The translations under genes and the position numbers were made by a program. DNA of 64,000 nt from an uncultured Rubripirellula sp. (lineage in GTDB: Bacteria; Planctomycetota; Planctomycetia; Pirellulales; Pirellulaceae). Of the stretch, positions 18,750-26,918 are shown one piece after another. Under the pieces are notes generated by a model. The model had not been told where the DNA came from. It ran no database searches and saw only the letters and a program-made list of their open reading frames with translations. The DNA lies in contig CALJHC010000003.1 of the NCBI GenBank assembly GCA_938075415.1, forward strand, positions 186,001 to 250,000, read 5' to 3'. How positions within the stretch are numbered: the first letter of the stretch is position 1; every line of letters starts with the position of its first letter.

Positions 18750-19508
18750 ATGGGTGATGACCTTGGCTTGTTGATGATTGCCGTTGTTGTCATCAGTCTT
18801 CTATCGGGAATCATCCATAGTGCAATCGGGTTCGGCTTTGGGATCGTGGCAATTACCCTGCTGCCCATGCTAATGGATGCGAAATCGGCTCATGTGATTG
18901 TTTCGATAAGCAGTGTTCCGATGCTCATGATGGCGACGTGGACCTACCGAAAGGGCATGGAATCAAAAACCCTTGGAATTGCAGTAGTCGGCGCGATGAT
19001 TGCCCTGCCTGCGGGACTGTACCTGTTCGAGCAACTCTCCCATGAACTTCTGATCCGATTGACGGGCCTCGGCGTTTTGCTGATGGTCGGGTTTTCGCCT
19101 CTTCACAAGAAGAGAAAACAGACCGATAGCGACAAGATGCTGCGCATTCATACCTACTGCCTTGGCGCCGGAGCCATCTCTGGTTTCTTGGCAGGGGCCG
19201 TGAGCATCGCGGGTCCTCCAATCGCCGCATTTGCGCTGCATCAAGGATGGAGCCTGAATCGCTACAAAGCATTTGTGACCCAGTTTTTGCTGGTCATTGC
19301 CGCATGGAAAGCTGGCTTACTGGTGATTCGAAATCATGTGGACCAAGTGATCGCAGTTGAAGTCACCTTCGCCTCCGTGTTTGCCATGATCGGAGTTCTT
19401 ATCGGCGAAAAATTAGTTCGCAACGTCGATAACGCACGATTGAAAAAAATCGTTGCGATTGTGCTGATCGTCGTTGCCAGCTTCATGCTTCTGGGCGGAG
19501 CAGAATAA
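18750..19508 (+). CDS. TauE/SafE family membrane exporter
   Basis: The 252-residue protein has roughly eight hydrophobic helices and the two related halves of TauE/SafE (DUF81) transporters, with HSAIGFGFGIVAI in the first repeat and GAVSIAGPPIAAFALHQGW in the second. The family exports sulfite, sulfoacetate or other anions. ATG 18750 is chosen; the upstream frame overlaps the MFS gene. A GAGGAG sequence lies at the end of the MFS gene. Pairing with a TauD-like enzyme is suggestive of organosulfur use, with sulfite removal as a possible role. Confidence 0.88.
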   Translation: MGDDLGLLMIAVVVISLLSGIIHSAIGFGFGIVAITLLPMLMDAKSAHVIVSISSVPMLMMATWTYRKGMESKTLGIAVVGAMIALPAGLYLFEQLSHELLIRLTGLGVLLMVGFSPLHKKRKQTDSDKMLRIHTYCLGAGAISGFLAGAVSIAGPPIAAFALHQGWSLNRYKAFVTQFLLVIAAWKAGLLVIRNHVDQVIAVEVTFASVFAMIGVLIGEKLVRNVDNARLKKIVAIVLIVVASFMLLGGAE

Positions 19509-19531
19509 GAGACCCTGCCCTGAACTGTCGG

Positions 19532-20260
19532 TTACTGAGCGAATGTGCTTTGAATCAGCACATACAGTGACCCTTCATTGTCTGAAGGATCCAAATCAAA
19601 CATCCTCAGGTACAAACGGCCTGTTCGCTTAGCGTTAAACGACATCCCACCGGTGATAACAAACGGCTGGCTTTCTGCCAATTCAGCCGGATTATTCGCC
19701 ACGATACCAATCAAGGTACCTAATTTAATTCGGTTATCTTTGGGCCGAAACTCTTGAGGTATTTCCAGTCCAGCCGGACCCGTCTCAAACACAACCTTCC
19801 AGCTTCCCTTGACCTCAATCTGCACCGGCATTCCCTCTCTCAGGGTGACTCCAGAATCTTGCCAAGCCTGACTCGCCGAAACATTGGCGAGCTTTCGATC
19901 CTGAGCTCGTTGGCTGGAAAGCACTCGATTCAACCCCGCTTCGGCGGCTCCATACTTTGGAACCAGCCGTATTAACGATTCGTAAACTTCTCTGGCTTTT
20001 TCAAAATCCTTTTTTCTCTCATATTCCACCGCCAGTTTCTCAGCCTTTACGATGAACTCTTTGTGCAAATTCAAAAGCACGGGATCACTGGGAAGTTGTG
20101 GCTGATTTGCGGCTGCGGCCCGCATTTGTTCCTGCATTTTCTTCTGCGCTTGCTGAATCTTTCTTGGATCAGTCCGTTGAGCAGACCCAGGGGTGGCCAG
20201 CGCGGAGACGAGCAGGGCGAGAGTGATCAGCAGCTGATGGACTGAGAAATTCAACTTCAA
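19532..20260 (-). CDS. Secreted protein with coiled/TPR-like segment and beta-sandwich C terminus
   Basis: This is an exported 242-residue protein of unknown function. I favour TTG 20260 because GGAG lies four bases upstream and the N terminus then forms a normal signal peptide (FSVHQLLITLALLVSALATPGSAQ). The longer frame to 20488 runs through tandem repeats that look noncoding. Residues about 30-130 are helical and TPR-like (EYERKKDFEKAREVYESLIRLVP). The rest is beta-rich, with GSWKVVF and GRLYLRMFD, reminiscent of LecA/PA-IL-like domains. It is convergent with the TauE-like gene. Confidence 0.7.
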   Translation of the reverse strand: MKLNFSVHQLLITLALLVSALATPGSAQRTDPRKIQQAQKKMQEQMRAAAANQPQLPSDPVLLNLHKEFIVKAEKLAVEYERKKDFEKAREVYESLIRLVPKYGAAEAGLNRVLSSQRAQDRKLANVSASQAWQDSGVTLREGMPVQIEVKGSWKVVFETGPAGLEIPQEFRPKDNRIKLGTLIGIVANNPAELAESQPFVITGGMSFNAKRTGRLYLRMFDLDPSDNEGSLYVLIQSTFAQ

Positions 20261-20332
20261 CGCTCCAAACAGGAAGAATGATTTTGAAAATTCGCACAGG
20301 ATCTTTGCAAGATCTTGTTGAGGAAAAATGTT

Positions 20333-20376
20333 GATCGCGGTGATGATCGCAGTAATGATCGCAGTAATGATCGCTG
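20333..20376. repeat. 12-bp tandem repeat
   Basis: Units of the form GATCGCAGTAAT repeat with a 12-base period (20333-20344 diverged, 20345-20356 and 20357-20368 identical, then a partial copy). They lie upstream of the TTG start of the preceding secreted-protein gene. Confidence 0.8.
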
Positions 20377-20448
20377 CCCAACGAAGCCAAAACTCCGTGC
20401 CGGCCAGACTCAACGAGCGATCCGCTACCGCTTGATGGCTCCCCATTT

Positions 20449-20500
20449 GCACAGGGCGCCACACTCGCACAGGGCTCCACACTCGCACAGGGCTCCACGG
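20449..20500. repeat. 18-bp tandem repeat, nearly three copies
   Basis: Units beginning GCACAGGG repeat every 18 bases at 20449-20466, 20467-20484 and 20485-20500. They lie in the spacer between two divergent genes and argue against the long N-terminal extension of the minus-strand frame. Confidence 0.8.
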
Positions 20501-20597
20501 GGAATCACGGCACTTTTACTCGAAAGGTAAAGGAACCGAATCAGTATCCCGCTGGGATGGCAAACGGTCCCCCGCAAAGGACGAGGAGACGTCTATA

Positions 20598-23500
20598 ATG
20601 CAAAGCACTGCAAGACTCCAATCAAAGTATCACATGAAAACAACGCACCGGCAGACGACAAGACACACAAGATTCTTAAAATTTCCCAACTTAATGATGA
20701 AATCCCTTCAAATCTTTCTAAGCATTACATTTGTGCTTTTGTGCGCCCCTTTGGCGATTTCTCAAGGCATGCCGCTGGAATCCGCACTTCTTCAAGAATC
20801 GATCGCGTCGCTCGGATCCACTGCCCAAGAGAAAGGCGATGCAATTCGCGGGGCACTCTTATTCCACTCGCCGGGACTTGGATGCAGTAAATGCCACTCC
20901 GGAAATGGGAAACAAGACGCCATCGCTCCTGATCTTAGTCGTTGGGAGCAGAAGCCCTCCAACGAACACCTGGTGGAATCCATTCTTCGACCCTCAGAAA
21001 AAATCTCTGATCGCTACCGAGCCACACAGATCCTGACCATTGACGGCCAGACCATCGTCGGGATTGAGATCAACAGCGATGCAGATCAACTCACCATTCA
21101 GACTGGACCGGGTAAGTCAGAGATCAAATCGCTGCGAAAGGACGACATTGAGGCAAAACGTCTGATGGATGTCTCCATCATGCCAAGTGGTCAGGTCAAC
21201 ATCCTCAAATCCCGGCAAGAATTTTTAGACGTTGTTCGATACCTCATCGAAATTCGCGAAGGGGGCTCCGAAGTTGCTGCCAAACTAAAACCCACGGCCG
21301 AGATGATGTTGGCCACGCTACCCAGCTATGAATCCAAAGTTGACCATGCTGGGTTTATCGCTGACTGGAACAAGCAATCCTTCAAACGCGGTGAGGCAAT
21401 CTATCAGCGAGTTTGCCAGAATTGCCACGGAACCATTGAACAACCAGGATCACTCCCGACTTCACTCAGGTTTGGAGAAGGGAAATTCAAGTATGGGCAT
21501 GACCCATTCTCCATGTACCAGACGTTGACACATGGAGGCGGAATGATGTTGCCACAGACCTGGATGGTGCCTCAGCAAAAGTACGATGTAATTCACTACA
21601 TCCGCGAGCATTTTCTCAAATCAAACAACTCGGAACACTACAGCGAAACAAGCCAGAGTTACCTAGCTGACCTTCCGCTGGGTGACACACGAGGCCCAGA
21701 GCCTCAAGTGATTGAACCATGGGTCACCATGGACTACGGGCCGATGCTGATTACGACGATTCAATTTGGACCGGAACCCGACAGTATCGCACAGAAGGCA
21801 ATTGCGATTCGCGTGAATGAAGGCCCTGGTGGAATCGCGAGAGGCAACGCATGGATTGCGTTTGAGCATGACACGCTCAGAATGGCTGCCGCATGGACGG
21901 GTGATTTCGTTGATTGGAATGGCATTCAATTTAACGGCCGACATGGCGTGCACCTGCGGGCAAATGGAAACGTTTTGGCCGCTAACCCGAATGCCCCCGG
22001 CTGGGCGGAACCGACCAGCGGGTCATATTCCAACCAAGATCGCGTTCAGGGAAGAGATGGTCGAAGCTATGGTCCACTACCGAGCGACTGGGGGAAATTC
22101 CGAGGCATCTACCGTCATGAAAACCGGGTCCTTCTTGATTACACCGTCGGTCGTGCATCCATTCTTGAATACCCAAACTTCCTCCCACTCGAAGAATCTC
22201 CAGCCTTCGTTAGAACACTGCGGGTCGCTCAACGCGACCATTCACTCGAAATGGTGATCCTGACGCTGAACGATCAGGACCAGGTCGAGCATCACTCCGA
22301 CGGCATCAATGGTGATCGAATGAGCATTCGAAGATCACCTGACAAACTTATCTCGGTCACCTCATCCGGCTTTCGCCCGCAGGTGCAGCTTCTTCGACGT
22401 GACAATCAGATCGTCGCGCGGTTTCCATCTGGCAACCAAACCATTCAGGGATCGTTCGTTATCACGGATGCAGCCTGGAACGCGAAAACGAAAGAAACAC
22501 TTCAAAGAGGGTTGGCAGAACTACCCGGCAATCTTCGCGATTGGTGCAAAGGAGGACCGCAGCAATATTCGACAAAAGTCGAAGTTACTGCAAAGCGTTG
22601 GTTTGATTCGGAAGCATGGGAAGTGGAAGAATTGGCCCGGCCCGAGAACAATCCATGGCTGGCGAGAACGCGAATGACGGGCATGGATTTTTCTCCCTCC
22701 GGAAATTCGCTAGTGGCTTGCACTTGGGACGGAGATGTCTGGAAAGTTGATGGACTCGATCAATTGGGTTCCGAGGGATGCAAACTCGCATGGACCCGAG
22801 TAGCAACCGGCCTCTTTCAGCCACTCGGTATCCTATGGGAAAATGACCGATACCTGGTCACTTGCCGTGACCAACTCGTCGCACTTCGGGACCTTAATGA
22901 GGATGGTGAGATTGACCACTACGAGTGCTTCAATAGTGATCACCAAGTCACCGAACACTTCCATGAATTCGCGATGGGACTGCAACGCAATGACAACGGC
23001 GACTACTTTTACGCGAAGTCAGCCAGACACGCCTTAAAGGCAGTGGTTCCACATCACGGAACTCTCCTGCGAGTCTCCAGCAACGGGGATACGACCGAGA
23101 TCCTTGCTACTGGATTCAGGGCCGCCAATGGTGTTTGCCTCAATGATGACGGCAGCTTCATCGTGACTGATCAGGAAGGACACTGGAATCCCAAGAATCG
23201 AATTAACTGGGTTCGGCCCGGTGGCTTTTACGGAAACATGTATGGGTATCATGAGGTCACCGATGATAGTGATCAGGCAATGCAACCACCTCTCTGCTGG
23301 ATCACCAATTCGTTTGATCGGTCACCCGCAGAACTGCTTTGGGCGAAAACCGATCGCTGGGGTCCTCTCAACGGGAAACTTCTTAATCTCTCCTATGGTT
23401 ATGGTCGAATTTATGTTGTGCCACATGAATTCATTTCTGATGGGGCGCAGCCCCAAGGTGGTATGTGCGCACTGCCAATCCCAGATCTCCCCACCGGGAT

Positions 23501-23966
23501 GATACGTGGGCGTTTTTCGCCGCTCGATGGGCAACTTTACGTGGGTGGAATGTTCTCTTGGGCTAGCAGTCGCCAAGAAGAAGAAGGCGGACTTTTCAGA
23601 GTGCGTTATCGTGGTGGCGAAATCAACTTACCAACCGAGATCAAGGCTTATCAAAACGCGATTGAAATAACATTTTCTGATCCTCTCGACCAATCATCGG
23701 TCGAGAAGGTGTCTAATTACAAACTAAAAACATGGGATCTCCTGAGATCAAAAAATTACGGATCCCCGCACCTCAATGAACGCACACTCGCTGCTGAAAA
23801 CTCAACCCTGCTTGATGATCAGCGAACCGTAAGGATCACCATACCGGACCTTGCTCCAACTCGAGGAATGGAAATCATTTGCCAACTAAAGGACAAGTCC
23901 GGCACTTCCTTCCAAAGAGTTATCCACAATACGATTTACGCGTTTACTGACAAAAAAAGTGAGTAA
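20598..23966 (+). CDS. Large secreted di-heme protein with DUF6797 and membrane-bound dehydrogenase-like regions
   Basis: The 1122-residue protein has a signal peptide ending near APLAISQG. The first ATG is 20598; ATG 20694 or 20697 would give a conventional signal. Two c-type heme sites are present: CSKCH near residues 96-100 and CQNCH near 273-277. A DUF6797-like region (about 360-640, from EPQVIEPWVTMDYGPM) and a propeller-like region (about 680-1000) follow. The last 100 residues look like an Ig-like domain. Such proteins are common in planctomycetes and probably act as periplasmic electron-transferring dehydrogenases. The substrate is unknown. It lies upstream of the TIM-barrel-MsrB gene with a 230-base gap. 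Confidence 0.83.
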   Translation: MQSTARLQSKYHMKTTHRQTTRHTRFLKFPNLMMKSLQIFLSITFVLLCAPLAISQGMPLESALLQESIASLGSTAQEKGDAIRGALLFHSPGLGCSKCHSGNGKQDAIAPDLSRWEQKPSNEHLVESILRPSEKISDRYRATQILTIDGQTIVGIEINSDADQLTIQTGPGKSEIKSLRKDDIEAKRLMDVSIMPSGQVNILKSRQEFLDVVRYLIEIREGGSEVAAKLKPTAEMMLATLPSYESKVDHAGFIADWNKQSFKRGEAIYQRVCQNCHGTIEQPGSLPTSLRFGEGKFKYGHDPFSMYQTLTHGGGMMLPQTWMVPQQKYDVIHYIREHFLKSNNSEHYSETSQSYLADLPLGDTRGPEPQVIEPWVTMDYGPMLITTIQFGPEPDSIAQKAIAIRVNEGPGGIARGNAWIAFEHDTLRMAAAWTGDFVDWNGIQFNGRHGVHLRANGNVLAANPNAPGWAEPTSGSYSNQDRVQGRDGRSYGPLPSDWGKFRGIYRHENRVLLDYTVGRASILEYPNFLPLEESPAFVRTLRVAQRDHSLEMVILTLNDQDQVEHHSDGINGDRMSIRRSPDKLISVTSSGFRPQVQLLRRDNQIVARFPSGNQTIQGSFVITDAAWNAKTKETLQRGLAELPGNLRDWCKGGPQQYSTKVEVTAKRWFDSEAWEVEELARPENNPWLARTRMTGMDFSPSGNSLVACTWDGDVWKVDGLDQLGSEGCKLAWTRVATGLFQPLGILWENDRYLVTCRDQLVALRDLNEDGEIDHYECFNSDHQVTEHFHEFAMGLQRNDNGDYFYAKSARHALKAVVPHHGTLLRVSSNGDTTEILATGFRAANGVCLNDDGSFIVTDQEGHWNPKNRINWVRPGGFYGNMYGYHEVTDDSDQAMQPPLCWITNSFDRSPAELLWAKTDRWGPLNGKLLNLSYGYGRIYVVPHEFISDGAQPQGGMCALPIPDLPTGMIRGRFSPLDGQLYVGGMFSWASSRQEEEGGLFRVRYRGGEINLPTEIKAYQNAIEITFSDPLDQSSVEKVSNYKLKTWDLLRSKNYGSPHLNERTLAAENSTLLDDQRTVRITIPDLAPTRGMEIICQLKDKSGTSFQRVIHNTIYAFTDKKSE

Positions 23967-24196
23967 AGAAGTTGAACAAGACGTAAAGTATAAAGAGAGC
24001 CTCATTTGATTGACTGCACCTAATCGATGATAACGGCCTTCCGGTGAATGCTTGAGATCATCCAAAGCAAATCATTCCCAATAGTGAGACCTGTGAACAT
24101 CAACTCCATTAACCCACCCGCAACTCAAAGAACCTCATCATTTCGTTGAAGCCAGTTGGCTTTGATAAGAATGTTTTTCGACAAAGGATCGCACTC

Positions 24197-25603
24197 ATGC
24201 GAATATCGAGAAGACAGGCATTAGCGGCCGGTGCAGTTGCCTCCACCAGCGCGACGTTGGCCGCAAAGACACTTTTCGCTGCGGAAACAGCGGACTTCAA
24301 ACTGAAGTACCTACTAGCCTCCTGCATGTACGGCTACACCAACGTTTGGGAGGTCATTCCAGAAGTTGCGAGAACTGGAGCGACGGCCATCGACCTTTGG
24401 CCAAAAGTTCATGGCAGCCAACGAGAACAGATTGATGAACTCGGCGAGGAGACCTTTGGCACCCTTATCCAACGCTGGCAAATCCAACTAGGTTGCATCA
24501 CGCAATACAAACTTGGTCCATTCGCGATCCAGGATGAAATGCGACTCGCACAAAGACTTGGTTGCGAAATGATCGTAACGGGAGGTCGCGGCCCCCGAGG
24601 ACTCTCCGGCCCAGAACTGAAGTCAGCCGTTGAAGATTTCATTGAACAGATGAAACCACATTTGGAAGTCGCAGAGGAAACCGGGGTCACCATCGCGATT
24701 GAGAATCATGCAAACAACCTGATGGAATCGCCCGATTCATTACGTTGGTTAGCTGAATTAAGTCCATCGCCAAATCTTAAAATTGCTTTGGCACCCTATC
24801 ACTTGCCGCAAGACGCCGAGGCTATCGCGGATCTTATACGCGAAATCGGGCCTTCAATAGCAATATTCTATGCCTGGCAGCACGGGCAGGGCGCCGTAGA
24901 GTCGATCAGCGCTGACCAGCAGCGATTGCAAATGCCCGGACGTGGCAGCCTTGACTTTAAGCCCATTGTTAACGCCCTCAAGGAAATTCAATACGATGGC
25001 TGGACCGAAATCTTTATGCACCCGGGTAAACGCGGGACCCCAATCCATGAATCGATCCAATCGGTCACCTACGAAATCAATCGTGCCAGAGACTACCTTG
25101 GGCAATGTCTCTCATCGACCGAATCATCAGAAGTAGCGAACAAAACACGTCCAGAAGGAATTAGGATGAGCGAAGAAGAGGGCAAGAGACAAGCGATCGT
25201 CATGGGCGAATTCAATCAGCTGAACCCCCGAGAAGCGTACGTGATCTTGAACCAAGGGACGGAACCGCCCGGTCCCGGAGGTTACACCATGACCAAAGAT
25301 CCCGGCACCTACATCTGCAGGCAATGCAATTCGGCACTCTATCAATCGGATGACAAATTTGAGAGCCACTGTGGCTGGCCCAGTTTTGATGATGAAATCG
25401 AAGGCGCTGTTACCAGAAAACCCGATCCCGATGGCCTTCGGGTAGAAATCATTTGCAGCAATTGCAACGGGCATCTGGGTCATGTTTTTGAGGGTGAGAG
25501 ATTCACCCAGAAGAACACACGGCACTGCGTCAACTCGATTTCAATGCGTTTCATCAAAAAGGGAGACGACATTCCCCCAATGATCGTCAAAACCAAGAAG
25601 TAA
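24197..25603 (+). CDS. Tat-signal sugar isomerase/epimerase-like TIM barrel fused to methionine sulfoxide reductase B
   Basis: One open frame of 468 residues joins two domains. Residues 1-30 form a Tat-type signal (RISRRQALAAGAVAS), and about 35-315 form an AP-endonuclease/xylose-isomerase-like TIM barrel (IENHAN, EIFMHPGKRGTP). Residues about 325-465 are a complete MsrB: zinc-binding CRQC and CSNC pairs, CGWPSFDDEI, and the catalytic RHCVNS. MsrB reduces methionine-R-sulfoxide. No stop separates the domains. An internal ATG at 25166, preceded by AAGGAATTAGG, could start a stand-alone MsrB. I start the full protein at ATG 24197 (Tat signal); 24146 is possible. Both domains are confidently recognised; whether the fused protein is exported is inferred. 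Confidence 0.87.
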   Translation: MRISRRQALAAGAVASTSATLAAKTLFAAETADFKLKYLLASCMYGYTNVWEVIPEVARTGATAIDLWPKVHGSQREQIDELGEETFGTLIQRWQIQLGCITQYKLGPFAIQDEMRLAQRLGCEMIVTGGRGPRGLSGPELKSAVEDFIEQMKPHLEVAEETGVTIAIENHANNLMESPDSLRWLAELSPSPNLKIALAPYHLPQDAEAIADLIREIGPSIAIFYAWQHGQGAVESISADQQRLQMPGRGSLDFKPIVNALKEIQYDGWTEIFMHPGKRGTPIHESIQSVTYEINRARDYLGQCLSSTESSEVANKTRPEGIRMSEEEGKRQAIVMGEFNQLNPREAYVILNQGTEPPGPGGYTMTKDPGTYICRQCNSALYQSDDKFESHCGWPSFDDEIEGAVTRKPDPDGLRVEIICSNCNGHLGHVFEGERFTQKNTRHCVNSISMRFIKKGDDIPPMIVKTKK

Positions 25604-26019
25604 CCCTGAAGAGAGATTGTATTTGCCAAATTTCGCTCAGCTTAGTCGCACCATGGCAACTAAGCTTCGATGACCAAGAGGGCTCAATGAGCAGACGGGC
25701 ATGTTCATCCCAGCAAAGGTTCGGCGGGTGGCAAAAAGAGGATCCAATCGGGTGAGATGATCGAGACAAACAACATCACGGTTCTTGTTGGACAATGTAA
25801 TCGAGCATTCCATGAATCCATCTGTCAATTTCTGCTCCGCATTTATGCAAGTGATTAAATGATATCCTCGTTCCTGAGATAGACCGCGGGAGACCGCTTT
25901 CGATGGTAACGATTGCCGTGGATCAAATTTCGAAAGCTTTGTGGAAGCAACCACGGACAACGGATCACTTTGGCGATTATCAACTTTTCATCCATTGATC
26001 TCATTCTGAGCAAAAGTCT
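25604..26019. other. 416-base spacer
   Basis: No coding frame, hairpin terminator or repeat stands out between the TIM-barrel-MsrB gene and the pyroglutamyl peptidase gene. The pcp promoter is expected here. Confidence 0.5.
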
Positions 26020-26616
26020 GTGCAACGTGTCCTATTAACCGCCTTTGATGCCTATGATCGGTGGCCCGAGAATGCAAGCTGGCTGGCACTCAGCGATCTC
26101 ACCCGTTGGTATGATGGAAATCTGGAAATCGTTACCCGACGATACCCTGTTGATTTGGCTCGAATGAGCGACATGCTTCGCAAGGATCTCCAAAACAACT
26201 TTGATTTGGCGATCCATCTCGGGCAGGCACCCGGCTCAACCCTGATTCAACTTGAGGCGATCGCCCTTAATCTGGGCCTTGATGGCTCACGCCTAATTCC
26301 AGAAGCTTCCGAAGCTTATCGATCGAACCTCAGCCTAGATCAATGCTCCGACACCCTTCGCGAAGCAGGGATTCCTTGTGAGGTTTCGTATCATGCCGGA
26401 ACTTTCCTGTGCAATGCGGCACTCTTCCTAAGTCAGCACTACGCAAAGACATTCGGACTCAAGACGCAAAGCTTATTCGTCCACCTGCCCCTGGCACCAC
26501 TTCAAGCTGCCAAAGACAAGAATCCTCCCGCCAGCATGAGTTCCCCAATGGCCGGTGCGGCGATTGCAATGATCATGCAGCACCTCACCGCCACGCTGGA
26601 ACAGCGATCTGCCTGA
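26020..26616 (+). CDS. pcp: Pyroglutamyl-peptidase I (peptidase C15)
   Basis: This cysteine peptidase removes N-terminal pyroglutamate from peptides. The 198-residue product starts with GTG (RVLLTAFDAYD, matching the family start VLLTGFEPF). It contains the Glu segment LIQLEAIALN, the nucleophile region YHAGTFLCNAALF, and the late histidine in SLFVHLP, so the Glu-Cys-His triad appears complete. It is slightly shorter than the usual 210-215 residues. It is cytoplasmic and appears monocistronic, followed by a convergent secretin gene. Confidence 0.92.
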   Translation: MQRVLLTAFDAYDRWPENASWLALSDLTRWYDGNLEIVTRRYPVDLARMSDMLRKDLQNNFDLAIHLGQAPGSTLIQLEAIALNLGLDGSRLIPEASEAYRSNLSLDQCSDTLREAGIPCEVSYHAGTFLCNAALFLSQHYAKTFGLKTQSLFVHLPLAPLQAAKDKNPPASMSSPMAGAAIAMIMQHLTATLEQRSA

Positions 26617-26857
26617 GAACGCAACCAACGCGAGCTTTCAGAAACTGGTTTCCTGCCATTGAGAAAGTCATCCCGAGAGCCAACGACGGCTTGAAGCAGT
26701 GAGAAGAAACCGGGAGTGGCATCTGGACTTCGATAGAACCCGCTCGGGGTGAGAACACCGAAAGCAGGTCCATCCGTAAAGTAAGGTGAAGTCAGCTGAA
26801 CGGATCCCTTGAGCCTGTCTTTTCGGCAGAAAGTCATCCGAGTACGCCGGGGCGCGC

Positions 26858-26891
26858 AAAAAAACACCGGCGATAAGTGTCGCCGGTGTTT
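26858..26891 (-). terminator. Intrinsic terminator of the secretin gene
   Basis: A near-perfect 12-pair stem (AACACCGGCGA with TCGCCGGTGTT plus one A-T pair) encloses a six-base loop at 26862-26891. On the minus strand it is followed by a T-rich run (26858-26864 are mostly A on the plus strand). It lies about 28 bases after the secretin stop codon. Confidence 0.92.
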
Positions 26892-26918
26892 CCAATGAGT
26901 TGATCAATGAGAGTTCGA

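Noticed and set aside
24146..24196. Longer N terminus for the TIM-barrel-MsrB protein
   Set aside because: Starting at 24197 places the twin-arginine motif at the normal distance from the N terminus.
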